Assembly (NCBI GenBank): GCA_019639155.1
Contig: JAHBSJ010000004.1
Location: 186,001 to 250,000, forward strand
Origin: Acidobacteriota bacterium
GTDB taxonomy: Bacteria; Acidobacteriota; Blastocatellia; Pyrinomonadales; Pyrinomonadaceae
DNA: 64,000 nt
Direction of reading: 5' to 3'
A program made the position numbers and the translations under genes. Under the pieces are notes generated by a model. That model was given only the letters and a program-made list of their open reading frames with translations. It searched no databases and had not been told where the DNA came from. The first letter of the stretch is position 1. The number at the start of each line of letters is the position of its first letter. Positions 26,116 through 34,671 of the stretch are shown here, piece after piece.

Positions 26116-26142
26116 CTCTTTCGCCACAGCTACAATCAACCA

Positions 26143-26985
26143 ATGCCCGATCTGCGATTCTTGCTAAAAGTCAGCCGCCCGCGATTTTGGTTCTACGTGC
26201 TCGGGCCGTATCTGGTCGGCCTTGTTGCCGGTGCCGGCGAATTACAAGAGCTTCTGCATCCCGCGTATCTGCTGATCGGGCTTTATTTTACGTTCCCTGC
26301 CAATCTGCTCATCTACGGCGTCAACGACATTTTCGATTATGAGACCGACCGCATCAACGCCAAAAAGGACGATTACGAAACGCTTGTCGAACCGGATTCA
26401 CGCGGTTCATTATGGCTGGCTATCGCGATAACGAACCTGCCTTTAGCCGCGATCTTCTTTTTCGCGAATTTCGCGGCGTCGGCTGCGGTCATCGGATTTT
26501 TGTTCTTTTCGGTTTTCTATTCCGCACCGCCGATACGAGCAAAAACAAAGCCGTTCTTCGATTCCGCCTTCAATATTCTCTACGCGATGCCGGGCTTTTT
26601 CGCGTATTCGCTGACGTCGAGCGAATTCCCGCCCGCCGCCGTCGTGATCGCCGCACTTTGCTGGACCGCCGCGATGCACGCATATTCCGCGATTCCCGAT
26701 ATAGAAGTTGACAAACAAGCCGGCATCTCAACGATCGCGACCGTTTGCGGCAAGTATGGCACCATCGCCGTTTGCCTCGTGCTTTACGCAGCTTCCGCAG
26801 TTCTGTCGGCTCCGTATCTCGGCTTTGCAAGCGTCACGCTCGGCCTTGCGTATGTTCTGCTGATGATCGCGTCGTTCTTCTCGGCAAAACACGGACGCAT
26901 TTTCAAACTCTACAAGGCCTTTCCGCTGATAAACGTCGCCGCCGGCTTTGTGCTGTTCTGGTCCGTCGCACTTGGAAAATTCTAG
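26143..26985 (+). CDS. UbiA-family prenyltransferase, lycopene-elongase-like (CrtEb/LyeJ type)
   Basis: 280 residues with 7-9 membrane helices, from the ATG at 26143 (MPDLRFLLKVSRPRFW). The first Asp-rich motif is NDIFDYETDRIN; the second is DIEVDKQAG followed by STIATVCGKYG. FYSAPPIRAKTKPFFD lies between them. This arrangement (SRPxxW at the N-terminus, YGxNDxFDYExDxxN, YSAPxxRxKxxPFxD) is that of lycopene elongases, which add C5 units from DMAPP to lycopene ends. Chlorophyll and haem UbiA enzymes look different. It is divergent from the CruF-isomerase gene and convergent with crtI. The longer upstream frame has no coding character. Confidence 0.82.
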   Translation: MPDLRFLLKVSRPRFWFYVLGPYLVGLVAGAGELQELLHPAYLLIGLYFTFPANLLIYGVNDIFDYETDRINAKKDDYETLVEPDSRGSLWLAIAITNLPLAAIFFFANFAASAAVIGFLFFSVFYSAPPIRAKTKPFFDSAFNILYAMPGFFAYSLTSSEFPPAAVVIAALCWTAAMHAYSAIPDIEVDKQAGISTIATVCGKYGTIAVCLVLYAASAVLSAPYLGFASVTLGLAYVLLMIASFFSAKHGRIFKLYKAFPLINVAAGFVLFWSVALGKF

Positions 26986-27184
26986 CCACCGAGAACGCCG
27001 AGGCCACGGAGGTAGAAAAGGTGGGGAGGTGACCACGTGAAAAAGTGAAAACGACGAAAACGATCGTGTTATCCGCAATCTTACATGTCTCAGCCAAGCA
27101 AGTTCCGCGAGTTCCTGGGCTTTGACATTTTCACCTTTTCACTCTTTCCCTTTTCCACCTCCGTGCCCTCTGTGCTCTCTGTGG
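26986..27184. repeat. Intergenic 199-bp inverted-repeat element between convergent carotenoid genes
   Basis: The outer arms are CCACCGAGAACGCCGAGG followed by CCACGGAGGT, and ACCTCCGTGCCC followed by TCTGTGCTCTCTGTGG (imperfect). Inner arms GTGAAAAAGTGAAAAC and CATTTTCACCTTTTCAC also pair. The element fills the whole gap between the UbiA stop and the crtI stop and may act as a bidirectional terminator. Confidence 0.7.
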
Positions 27185-28696
27185 TTAGAGTTTTTCCAGC
27201 GGGCCGGGCGATTTGATGTTATGAACCCGCTTATACGCAAGCTCGGCTGATATCAGACATATCTGCGTACCGATGCCGGGATTTGTTCCTGCCCCGACGT
27301 AATACAGATCCTTTACTTTCTTTGAGAAATTCTTCGGCCGGAATATCGCCGTCTGCATCAGCGTGTGGGCAAGTCCCAATGCCGAACCGCGATACGCGTT
27401 GTAATCCGCGGCGAAATTCTCGACCGTGTAGATGCGTTTGTATTCTATCTTTTGCCGAAGGCCGTCGAGGCCCATTTCCTCTTCCATCAGAGCCAGAACG
27501 CGGTCGGCGTAACGTTCTTTTTCGTCCTCGCGAATCTCCAGACCGCTCGCGATCGGCACAAGGACAAATAGATTCTCCTTGCCTTCCGGCGCGACCGAAG
27601 GATCGGTCACGCTCGGCGCGCATACATACAGCGAAGGCTCGTCCGGCAGCCGCGGATCGTCGTATATCTCGGCAAAATTCCGCCGCCAATCCTCCGAAAA
27701 CAGCAGATTGTGATGTATCAGCGACGGCATTTTCTCGCTCACGCCGAGGTACATAATGAACGCCGACGGTGCCATCACGCGTTTTTTCCAATAGCGTTCC
27801 GTGAACGTCCGATCACGGGGACCGAGCAGCCTTGACTCGGTGTGTTCCATATCGGCGTTCGACATCACGAGGTCGGCATCAATGACCTCGCCGCTCTCGA
27901 GACGCACGCCTCGCACCGCACCTTTTTCTACCAAGATCTCAGCAACCGGCGACGATGTACGCAGCTTTGCGCCGTTCTTTTCGGCGACATTTGCGAGAGC
28001 TTTGATCAGTTCGTAAAAACCGCCCTGCGGATAGAAAACGCCCTGATTAAAATCCATGTGCGACATCAGGTTGTACAGCGCCGGAGCCTCATACGGCGAC
28101 GTGCCGAGGAAAACCATCGTGTATTCCATCACCTGCTGCAGCTTTTTCGTCTTGAAGAATCGCGAGACGAAATTGTGCATCTTTGAAAAGACCGACAGCT
28201 TTTGCCCCTCGGTCGCGACACGTTTATTCAGAAAATCCCAAATGCGGTCGTAGTTCTTGAACATAAAATGTTCGGTCGCCACGCCGTATTGATACTCGCT
28301 CTGTGCTAGATACTTGCGGAGGTTGTCGCCGGCTCCCGGCTCGATGGCGTCAAATGCCGCCGCATCGCGTTCGATGTCGCTGTGAATATCCAGCCGCTCG
28401 TCATCGCGCCTGAAAAAGATGCGGTAAGACGGAGAGAGCTTTACGAGGTCGAGATGGTCTTCGACGCGTTCGCCCATCAGCCGAAAGAAATGCTCGAAAA
28501 TGTTCGGGGCCAGATACCAAGACGGTCCCATGTCGAACTTGAAACCGTCAGCCGTGAAAATATTCGCACGCCCGCCGAGGTTCGCGTTCTTTTCGACGAG
28601 CGTTACGTCGTAGCCCTTGCGCGCAAATAGACCGGCGGTTCCAAGCCCGCCGATGCCGCCGCCGATCACAACAACCGATCTGTTCATTTCATTCAA
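27185..28696 (-). CDS. crtI: Phytoene desaturase family protein (CrtI type)
   Basis: 503 residues. The N-terminal FAD-binding motif is VVIGGGIGGLGTAGLFARKG. LVEKNANLGGRANIFTADGF and FDMGPSWYLAP follow, as in CrtI-type desaturases. The C-terminal signature is DLYYVGAGTNPGIGTQICLI. The enzyme inserts double bases-for-hydrogen desaturations into phytoene, with the number of steps unknown; lycopene is the likely product. A 3,4-desaturase (CrtD-like) function cannot be excluded. Transcribed toward the UbiA gene; crtB follows downstream after a strong hairpin. Confidence 0.93.
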   Translation of the reverse strand: MNEMNRSVVVIGGGIGGLGTAGLFARKGYDVTLVEKNANLGGRANIFTADGFKFDMGPSWYLAPNIFEHFFRLMGERVEDHLDLVKLSPSYRIFFRRDDERLDIHSDIERDAAAFDAIEPGAGDNLRKYLAQSEYQYGVATEHFMFKNYDRIWDFLNKRVATEGQKLSVFSKMHNFVSRFFKTKKLQQVMEYTMVFLGTSPYEAPALYNLMSHMDFNQGVFYPQGGFYELIKALANVAEKNGAKLRTSSPVAEILVEKGAVRGVRLESGEVIDADLVMSNADMEHTESRLLGPRDRTFTERYWKKRVMAPSAFIMYLGVSEKMPSLIHHNLLFSEDWRRNFAEIYDDPRLPDEPSLYVCAPSVTDPSVAPEGKENLFVLVPIASGLEIREDEKERYADRVLALMEEEMGLDGLRQKIEYKRIYTVENFAADYNAYRGSALGLAHTLMQTAIFRPKNFSKKVKDLYYVGAGTNPGIGTQICLISAELAYKRVHNIKSPGPLEKL

Positions 28697-28714
28697 TTGT
28701 CACTTGAGAATTAA

Positions 28715-28755
28715 CACTATCCACTGAAGAAAACAATTTTCTACAGTGGATAGTG
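28715..28755. repeat. Near-perfect hairpin between crtI and crtB
   Basis: A 12-bp stem CACTATCCACTG / CAGTGGATAGTG, a one-base mismatch, then a 6-bp stem AGAAAA/TTTTCT around a CAA loop. A partial extra copy of the arm (AAGTGGATAGTTA) follows. It is symmetrical and could end transcription on either strand, or be a mobile hairpin repeat. Confidence 0.8.
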
Positions 28756-28777
28756 ACAAGTTATAAGTGGATAGTTA

Positions 28778-29680
28778 TTATTCGTAAACTCCGACGAGAG
28801 CTTTGGCTGACAGCAGGAGCTTTCGGCGGAAACTCGTTCGCACGCGGCCGCGGTAGATATTGTAATTCACACGCTCGATCTCGTTGAGGATAGCTTTATA
28901 TAGAACGTATGCAATCCGCACCGCCATACGCCCGCGCCAATGCAGCATCGGAATGCCCGGCAGAGCTTCGCGATAGATCTGACGGTTTCTCTCGATCTGA
29001 AAATTCATGAACTCGACAAATCGCTCGTCGAAATTCTGCGTCGCGATGTCGCGTTCGGTCAGCCCGAACCGCCGCATCTCGTCACGCGGCATGTAGATGC
29101 GGCCGAGCTCGTCGTAATCCTGTTTGATGTCACGCAGGAAATTCGTGAGCTGGAATGCGTAGCCGAGCTTGATCGCATATGGAAAAGCTTCGTCCGAACT
29201 GCAGCCGACGATCTTAGTCACCATGATGCCGATGACGCCCGCCGAGCCGTACATATATTCCTCGAGATGCTCGTAGTTATCGTAGGCGAAAACCTCCTCG
29301 TCCATGAACATCGATCTTAGAAATGCCTCGCCGTCCTCGACGGTGATGTTGTGTCGTCGGAACGTATCGACAATGGCGTTCAGAACCGCGTCATTGCTGC
29401 CGTCCGCGGCCATCGCGGCCAGCCAGCGTCCTCGCCATTCGTTCAGTTTCGCGAGCGTCTCTTCCTTGTGGCCTTTGTTCGGGTCGTCAACGATCTCATC
29501 GGGAATGCGAGCAAAGGCATAAACGGCGTAGATCGAATTTCGCAATTCACGCGGGAAAAACTGCGTCGCGAAATAGTAACTCGTCCCGTAATGCTCGGTT
29601 ATTGCCCTGCATTCGAGATAGCCGGCGGCGAGGTGGTCGTCGGCCGTTGAGGCCGTCATCTTTTTGTCATCAAGCAACAT
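28778..29680 (-). CDS. crtB: Phytoene synthase
   Basis: 300 residues of the trans-isoprenyl diphosphate synthase fold. The first Asp-rich motif lies in RIPDEIVDDPNKGHKEE and the second in GYAFQLTNFLRDIKQDYDELG. YYFATQFFPRELRNSIYAVY near the N-terminus is typical of phytoene and squalene synthases. It joins two geranylgeranyl diphosphates to phytoene. Squalene/hopanoid HpnC/HpnD is an alternative, but crtI and other carotenoid genes adjoin. An ATG at 29659 is another possible start. The Nudix gene is divergent. Confidence 0.9.
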   Translation of the reverse strand: MLLDDKKMTASTADDHLAAGYLECRAITEHYGTSYYFATQFFPRELRNSIYAVYAFARIPDEIVDDPNKGHKEETLAKLNEWRGRWLAAMAADGSNDAVLNAIVDTFRRHNITVEDGEAFLRSMFMDEEVFAYDNYEHLEEYMYGSAGVIGIMVTKIVGCSSDEAFPYAIKLGYAFQLTNFLRDIKQDYDELGRIYMPRDEMRRFGLTERDIATQNFDERFVEFMNFQIERNRQIYREALPGIPMLHWRGRMAVRIAYVLYKAILNEIERVNYNIYRGRVRTSFRRKLLLSAKALVGVYE

Positions 29681-29767
29681 GCTTTTTCTGCGCCCGGTGC
29701 GTTAATAATGGTTTCGCACGCCGACCTGTTTTGGATTCTTTTACTGCTATGGCTATCATCTTGCCTT

Positions 29768-30298
29768 ATGCCCGAGACAATCGCAACAAAAAAGATCTAT
29801 GACGGCCGCATTTTTGATGTCCGCATCGACACCATTCGCGAAGGCGAAGCCGAATACGAACGCGAGATAATTTCGCATCGCGGCAGCTCCGTGATCGTGC
29901 CCCTTTTTGACGACGGCAGCGTCGTGATGGTCCGGCAGTATCGCCATGCGGCGAAAGAAATATTATTGGAAGTTCCCGCCGGATCGCTTGACGAAGGTGA
30001 AACGCCTATGGAAGGAGCCGCCCGCGAACTCGAAGAAGAGATCGGTTACACAGCCGACAAACTTGAACAGATCGCTGAATTTTACGTCTCGCCGGGCTTT
30101 CTGGACGAAAAAATGTTCGTCTTTCTCGCGACCGGCCTCACCAAAACGGAACAGCGGCTCGAGATCGACGAGATCATCGAGGTCGAGCAAATTCCGCTCA
30201 CCGACGCCGTCGATATGGCCAACCGCGGCGAGATACACGACGCCAAAACAATGCTGGGCCTGCTCTTTGCCGCAAGAACCACCGCTAAGCGATCGTAA
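29768..30298 (+). CDS. Nudix hydrolase, ADP-ribose pyrophosphatase-like
   Basis: 176 residues from the ATG at 29768 (MPETIATKKIYDGRIFDVR); an upstream start would add a hydrophobic stretch with no family support. The Nudix box is GSLDEGETPMEGAARELEEE followed by IGY. The preceding VMVRQYRHAAKEILLEVPAG is typical of the ADP-ribose pyrophosphatase (NudF) group. Cytoplasmic. It follows the divergent crtB and precedes the rplM promoter. A link with the carotenoid island is not evident. Confidence 0.88.
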   Translation: MPETIATKKIYDGRIFDVRIDTIREGEAEYEREIISHRGSSVIVPLFDDGSVVMVRQYRHAAKEILLEVPAGSLDEGETPMEGAARELEEEIGYTADKLEQIAEFYVSPGFLDEKMFVFLATGLTKTEQRLEIDEIIEVEQIPLTDAVDMANRGEIHDAKTMLGLLFAARTTAKRS

Positions 30299-30317
30299 AT
30301 TTCCTCGTTTTCGCGGC

Positions 30318-30346
30318 TTGACGATTTATTTTCGTTTCGATATCCT
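30318..30346 (+). promoter_or_regulatory. Sigma-70-type promoter for rplM-rpsI
   Basis: TTGACG (30318-30323), a 17-base spacer and TATCCT (30341-30346). The predicted start lies about 40 bases before the rplM ATG at 30391. Confidence 0.65.
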
Positions 30347-30390
30347 GTCAGTTCGCATTTTTGCGGAGAAAGGCAACAGTGTGTGCAGAT

Positions 30391-30825
30391 ATGAGTACTT
30401 ATTTTCCAAGCGGAAAGGGACTGGCAGAAGATAGAAAGTGGTTCGTCGTGGATGCGAAAGGCAAGACGGTAGGTCGTTTGGCGACCGAGGTCGCACGCAT
30501 TTTGACAGGCAAGAACAACCCTGCGTGGACGCCGTTCATGGACATGGGCGATCACTGCGTTGTCATTAATGCACGTCACGCCGTTTTCACCGGTTCAAAA
30601 ACTGACCAAAAGCTTTACCGCCACCACACGTTGTATCCGGGCGGTTTGAAAGAAAAGTCCGTCAAGGAAATGCTCGAACAGAAACCTGAGCGGATCATCG
30701 AACTTGCTATCAAAGGCATGTTGCCGAAAACGAAGCTCGGCAAAGCGATGGCAAAGAAATTGAAGGTTTACGCGGATGCCGAACACAGGCACACCGCCCA
30801 GAAACCGGAGGCGATCGAGATATAG
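30391..30825 (+). CDS. rplM: 50S ribosomal protein L13 (uL13)
   Basis: 144 residues starting [41 protein letters not shown] and the [17 protein letters not shown] region are the L13 signatures. [18 protein letters not shown] follows. It is an early-assembly 50S protein. I chose the ATG at 30391 because the extra upstream codons do not match L13. rpsI follows, which is the conserved order. Confidence 0.97.
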   Translation: MSTYFPSGKGLAEDRKWFVVDAKGKTVGRLATEVARILTGKNNPAWTPFMDMGDHCVVINARHAVFTGSKTDQKLYRHHTLYPGGLKEKSVKEMLEQKPERIIELAIKGMLPKTKLGKAMAKKLKVYADAEHRHTAQKPEAIEI

Positions 30826-30886
30826 CCGCAGCAGCAGTAGCAGACCGCAGTTTCGGACTGCCGCTGCCCCTGCCGCTGCCAACTGA
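30826..30886. repeat. Intergenic GC-rich hairpin between rplM and rpsI
   Basis: GCAGCAGCAGTAGCAGACC...CTGCCGCTGCC forms an imperfect stem around CGCAGTTTCGGACTGCCG. It sits within a two-gene operon and ends 6 bases before the rpsI ATG, so the rpsI Shine-Dalgarno (CTGAAAG) lies next to it. Confidence 0.55.
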
Positions 30887-30891
30887 AAGAT

Positions 30892-31284
30892 ATGGCAGAC
30901 ATTCAGTATTACGGAACAGGCCGCAGAAAGACCTCGACCGCGAGGGTTTACCTTCGCCCGGGCAGCGGCTCGATCACGGTGAATAAGCGTGATTTTAACT
31001 CATATTTCCCGAACGAAGCGTTGCAGATGATCATTCGTCAGCCGCTCGCACTTACGGAAACGACGGAAAAGTTCGACATTCTTGTGAATGTTGACGGCGG
31101 CGGCTCTGCCGGACAGGCAGGCGCGGTTCGCCACGGCATCACGCGTGCATTGCTCGAATTCAATTCGGACCTGCGTCCTGAATTGAAGAAAGCGGGCCTG
31201 ATCACGCGTGACCCGAGGAAAAAGGAACGCAAGAAATACGGACAGAAAGGTGCCCGTAAGCGCTTCCAGTTCTCGAAACGATAA
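30892..31284 (+). CDS. rpsI: 30S ribosomal protein S9 (uS9)
   Basis: 130 residues. [19 protein letters not shown] at the N-terminus, [20 protein letters not shown] in the middle and the basic tail [17 protein letters not shown] are diagnostic. The C-terminal arm reaches the P site of the small subunit. It lies 66 bases after rplM. Confidence 0.97.
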   Translation: MADIQYYGTGRRKTSTARVYLRPGSGSITVNKRDFNSYFPNEALQMIIRQPLALTETTEKFDILVNVDGGGSAGQAGAVRHGITRALLEFNSDLRPELKKAGLITRDPRKKERKKYGQKGARKRFQFSKR

Positions 31285-31290
31285 GACACA

Positions 31291-31349
31291 CGGTATTTGG
31301 TTTTTGGCTAGTGGCTTTTGCTAAAACCAAAGACCAAATACCAAAAACC
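31291..31349. repeat. Inverted repeat upstream of rpsB
   Basis: GGTATTTGGTTTTTGG and CCAAAGACCAAATACC pair around GGCTAGTGGCTTTTGCTAAA. It separates rpsI from the rpsB leader and could act as a terminator. Confidence 0.65.
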
Positions 31350-31352
31350 ATT

Positions 31353-31383
31353 AACACGGCACTTGGTTCACCGTGGCCGTGTT
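31353..31383 (+). promoter_or_regulatory. Hairpin in the rpsB leader
   Basis: AACACGGC / GCCGTGTT (8 bp), with inner pairing, immediately before the rpsB Shine-Dalgarno. Ribosomal protein S2 often represses its own mRNA through leader structure, so an autoregulatory role is a fair guess, but I could not match it to a known family by eye. Confidence 0.4.
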
Positions 31384-31410
31384 GAGTACATAAACCAAGG
31401 AGATAAAGTT

Positions 31411-32391
31411 TTGGCAACAGTAACGATGAAAGAACTCCTCGAAGCGGGGGTTCATTTTGGACACCAGGTACGCCGTTGGAACCCGAAGATGAAAGAATAC
31501 ATCTTTGGCGAACGCAACGGCATTTATATTATTGACCTTCAGAAAACGCAGAAGCTTTTCCGCGATTCGCTGAATTTCGTCACTGAATCTTTCTCGCAGA
31601 AGCCGAATCAGAAAGTGCTTTTCGTTGGAACGAAACGACAGGCACAGGACGCCATCAAAGAAGAGGCGGAACGCTGTGGACAGTTTTACGTCAACAACCG
31701 CTGGCTCGGCGGCCTGCTGACTAATTACGAAACGGTCAAGAAATCCATCAATCGCCTGAAAGAGATCGAAGCGATGCGTGAGGACGGCCGTGCCGAGATG
31801 CTTACGAAGAAAGAACGTCTGCAGCTCGACCGCGAACACGAAAAGCTGATGAAGAACCTTGCGGGCATCAAGGACATGAACGGCCATCCGGACATGCTCT
31901 TCATCATCGATGTCCGCAAAGAAGACATCGCCGTGAAGGAAGCTAATAAGCTCAATATACCCATTGTCGCGGTCGTTGACACGAACTGCTCGCCGGAAGG
32001 CATCGACCATGTCATCCCGGGCAACGACGACGCCCTGCGTGCGATCCGTCTGTTCGCTTCGCGCATCGCAGACGCGATCCTTGAAGGCAAACAGATCGGA
32101 ACAGAAGGCGGAGTCGCGGTGACCGAAACTGCAGAGACCGAAGAGGAAAGTGCGGAAACCGCTGAGATCGGTTCGCTTACGGCCATCCCGAAAGAATTCC
32201 TGTCAGAGGATGAGGTCGCTGAGATCGAGTCCGAAGATATTCCTGACGAAGAGCCGGAAATGGAAGAAGCGGTTGAAGAAACTGCTGCTGAAGTTGCAGC
32301 AGAGGAAGCTCCCGCCGGCGAAACGGTTGAAGAACCTGCGGCAGAGACACCGGCAGAAGCAGAGGAATCGAGCGAAGCAAAGGCGAGCTAG
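31411..32391 (+). CDS. rpsB: 30S ribosomal protein S2 (uS2) with acidic C-terminal extension
   Basis: 326 residues from a TTG start at 31411 ([18 protein letters not shown] after the initiator), supported by AAGGAG 9 bases upstream. Signatures: [38 protein letters not shown] and [20 protein letters not shown]. The S2 core ends near residue 235; the remaining 85-90 residues are Glu/Ala/Pro-rich ([20 protein letters not shown]) and not part of the normal protein. tsf follows after a terminator-like hairpin. Confidence 0.96.
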   Translation: MATVTMKELLEAGVHFGHQVRRWNPKMKEYIFGERNGIYIIDLQKTQKLFRDSLNFVTESFSQKPNQKVLFVGTKRQAQDAIKEEAERCGQFYVNNRWLGGLLTNYETVKKSINRLKEIEAMREDGRAEMLTKKERLQLDREHEKLMKNLAGIKDMNGHPDMLFIIDVRKEDIAVKEANKLNIPIVAVVDTNCSPEGIDHVIPGNDDALRAIRLFASRIADAILEGKQIGTEGGVAVTETAETEEESAETAEIGSLTAIPKEFLSEDEVAEIESEDIPDEEPEMEEAVEETAAEVAAEEAPAGETVEEPAAETPAEAEESSEAKAS

Positions 32392-32410
32392 CCTGAACAT
32401 CAAGAGTGTG

Positions 32411-32451
32411 GCGTAGCTCATTTCCCCGCGGGAGACGAGCTACGCTTTTTT
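32411..32451 (+). terminator. Intrinsic terminator between rpsB and tsf
   Basis: GCGTAGCTC / GAGCTACGC (9 bp) around TTTCCCCGCGGGAGAC, followed by TTTTTT. It would make tsf expression depend on readthrough or its own promoter. Confidence 0.8.
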
Positions 32452-32482
32452 CATAAATAGATCTTATTATCGGAGAAATATT

Positions 32483-33145
32483 ATGGCGGAAATTACAGCA
32501 AGTGCAGTTAAGTCTTTGCGTGAAAAGACAGGTGCGGGAATGATCGATTGCAAAAACGCTCTCGTCGAGGCAAACGGCGACGAGGCGGCGGCGGTCGAGA
32601 TCCTGCGAAAAAAAGGTATCGCTACGGCGGATAAAAAGGCCGGCCGTGTAACGGCAGAAGGGGCCGTCGGGTCGTACATTCACATGGGCGGCAAGGTCGG
32701 TGTGTTGGTCGAGATCAACTGCGAAAGCGACTTCGTCGCTCGCGGTGAAGAATTCCAGCAGCTAGTGAAGGACGTCGCCATGCACATCGCGGCGGCGAGC
32801 CCGCTCTATACTAATCGCTCGGAAGTCCCCTCGGACATCCTCGACAAAGAACGTGAGATCCTGATGGAGCAACTCAAGAATGATCCGAAAAACGCGAACA
32901 AACCGGAAGATGTTCTCGCTAAGATCATCGACGGACGTCTGAACAAGTACTATGAAGAAAATGTTCTCGTCGATCAGCCGTTCGTAAAGGACCCGGCGAA
33001 AACCGTTGGCGAACTCGTCACCGAAAAGGTGGCTTCGATCAAAGAAAACATCACGATCCGACGCTTTACCCGTTACAAAATGGGCGAAGGCATCGAGAAA
33101 AAGCAGGACGATTTCGCGGCAGAGGTCGCTTCGATGGTCGGGTAG
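32483..33145 (+). CDS. tsf: Elongation factor Ts
   Basis: 220 residues. [20 protein letters not shown] and [20 protein letters not shown] form the N-terminal UBA-like region, and [19 protein letters not shown] the core that opens EF-Tu. [20 protein letters not shown] is near the end. It is shorter than the Escherichia coli protein (about 283 residues), matching the compact form found in many phyla with one dimerisation subdomain. It exchanges GDP for GTP on EF-Tu. Ribosome binding site GGAGAAAT precedes the ATG. Confidence 0.96.
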   Translation: MAEITASAVKSLREKTGAGMIDCKNALVEANGDEAAAVEILRKKGIATADKKAGRVTAEGAVGSYIHMGGKVGVLVEINCESDFVARGEEFQQLVKDVAMHIAAASPLYTNRSEVPSDILDKEREILMEQLKNDPKNANKPEDVLAKIIDGRLNKYYEENVLVDQPFVKDPAKTVGELVTEKVASIKENITIRRFTRYKMGEGIEKKQDDFAAEVASMVG

Positions 33146-33170
33146 CAGTGGTGGGAGTTGCTAAGCTGCA

Positions 33171-33277
33171 AAGTTACGAAGTTACGAAGTTTCTGCGTTT
33201 ACAACTGACAAACTCAAAGATTCGCAACATAGCAACTTTACCGCTTCGCAACTTCGTAACTTCGTAACTTCGTAACT
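33171..33277. repeat. Iterated TTACGAAG inverted-repeat element between tsf and pyrH
   Basis: AAGTTACGAAGTTACGAAGT on the left pairs with AACTTCGTAACTTCGTAACT on the right, each arm made of tandem 8-9-mers. It fills almost the whole spacer. The spacer ends 2 bases before the pyrH ATG. Confidence 0.75.
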
Positions 33278-33279
33278 CT

Positions 33280-33996
33280 ATGGAACCGGTTTTTAACCGC
33301 ATATTACTGAAGCTCTCCGGCGAGGCTCTGATGGGCTCGCAGAATTACGGCATTGACGTTGCGGTTGCCGCGTCGGTTGCGGAGGAGTTAAAGACAGTTC
33401 ACGAATTCGGCTGTGAGATAGCGATCGTCGTGGGCGGAGGCAATATCTTCCGCGGCGTTTCGGAATCTGCGGGCAACATGGACCGGGCGGCAGCCGATTA
33501 TATCGGCATGTTGGCGACAGTTATGAACGCCGTCGTACTGCAGGACGCATTAGAAAAGGCAGGCGTCTACACACGCGTGATGTCTGCAATTGATATTCCG
33601 CAGCTTGCCGAGCCGTTCATCAGGCGTCGGGCGATCCGCCATTTGGAAAAGAAACGCGTGGTGATCTTTGCGGCAGGCACGGGCAATCCGTATTTCACTA
33701 CCGATTCGGCAGCATCGCTGCGGGCGTTGGAAATTCGGGCTGACGTTATCCTAAAGGCAACAAAGGTCGACGGCATTTTCTCCGCTGACCCGAAAAAGGA
33801 TCCGACGGCGACCAAATTTGACAAGATCACATTTCAAGAGGTGCTCGAAAAGCGGCTGAACGTGATGGACGCATCAGCCATTTCTCTGTGCCGCGACAAC
33901 GACCTTCCGATCATGGTCTTTAACATGCTCGAGAACGGGAATATAATTAAGGCTTTAAGCGGAGACACGAGCATCGGTACTCTCGTCACTAATTGA
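33280..33996 (+). CDS. pyrH: Uridylate kinase
   Basis: 238 residues, amino-acid-kinase fold. [20 protein letters not shown] at the N-terminus, [20 protein letters not shown], the [20 protein letters not shown] nucleotide loop, [19 protein letters not shown] and the C-terminal [16 protein letters not shown] are diagnostic. It converts UMP to UDP and is usually inhibited by UTP. It lies 1 base before frr, the usual tsf-pyrH-frr order. Confidence 0.97.
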   Translation: MEPVFNRILLKLSGEALMGSQNYGIDVAVAASVAEELKTVHEFGCEIAIVVGGGNIFRGVSESAGNMDRAAADYIGMLATVMNAVVLQDALEKAGVYTRVMSAIDIPQLAEPFIRRRAIRHLEKKRVVIFAAGTGNPYFTTDSAASLRALEIRADVILKATKVDGIFSADPKKDPTATKFDKITFQEVLEKRLNVMDASAISLCRDNDLPIMVFNMLENGNIIKALSGDTSIGTLVTN

Positions 33997-33997
33997 T

Positions 33998-34558
33998 ATG
34001 AGCGCACAAGATGTAGTTAAAGAAACCGGGCCGAAGATGGAATCGGTCATTGAGGATTTTAAGAGGAAGCTCGCCAACGTCCGCACCGGACGCGCAACGG
34101 TAGGCCTTCTGGATTCGGTCGTAGTGGATTATTACGGCACGCCTACGCCTTTGAATCAAATGGCTTCCGTAGCTGTCCCCGAGCCGCAGCTGATGACAGT
34201 GCAGCCGTGGGACATTTCGCAGCTCGGCGCCGTCGAAAAGGCGATCATCGCCGCAAATCTCGGCCTTAATCCGTCAAATGACGGTAAGCTCATCCGGCTG
34301 CCCGTACCGCCGCTGAACGAAGAGCGCCGTAAGCAGCTTGCCAAGCAGATACACGAATTTGCCGAAGAGCATCGCATCGCTCTGCGAAACATTCGCCACC
34401 AATCTAACGACCTATTGAAAAAGCTGCTCAAGGACAAGGCAATTTCCGAGGACGAAGAGCGGGGCGGGCTTGATGACGTACAAAAACTGACCAATACATA
34501 CGTGGCCAAGATCGATGAACTTGCCAAGAACAAGGAAACCGAGGTCATGAGTGTTTGA
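33998..34558 (+). CDS. frr: Ribosome recycling factor
   Basis: 186 residues. NVRTGRATVGLLDSVVVDYY and GTPTPLNQMASVAVPEPQLM form the first arm and beta domain. RLPVPPLNEERRKQLAKQIH, the RNIRHQSNDLLKKLLKDKAI helix and the C-terminal helix follow. With EF-G it splits post-termination ribosomes. It overlaps tightly with pyrH (1-base gap) and is followed by a strong terminator. Confidence 0.97.
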   Translation: MSAQDVVKETGPKMESVIEDFKRKLANVRTGRATVGLLDSVVVDYYGTPTPLNQMASVAVPEPQLMTVQPWDISQLGAVEKAIIAANLGLNPSNDGKLIRLPVPPLNEERRKQLAKQIHEFAEEHRIALRNIRHQSNDLLKKLLKDKAISEDEERGGLDDVQKLTNTYVAKIDELAKNKETEVMSV

Positions 34559-34580
34559 TCTTTGCTGAATAAGGAAATTG

Positions 34581-34614
34581 TCCCGGAAAGTTTAGTGCTT
34601 TCCGGGATTTTTTT
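34581..34614 (+). terminator. Intrinsic terminator after frr
   Basis: TCCCGGAAAG / CTTTCCGGGA (10 bp) around TTTAGTG, followed by seven T residues. Confidence 0.9.
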
Positions 34615-34671
34615 GCTCTGGAGGCCGAGTGCGGTATATTTGTTCTCGGCATTGCTCACCTCCAAACCTAT

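Noticed and set aside
25990..26142. Upstream extension of the UbiA-family gene
   Set aside because: The extra residues come from a repeat element and the prenyltransferase family begins at MPDLRF (26143).
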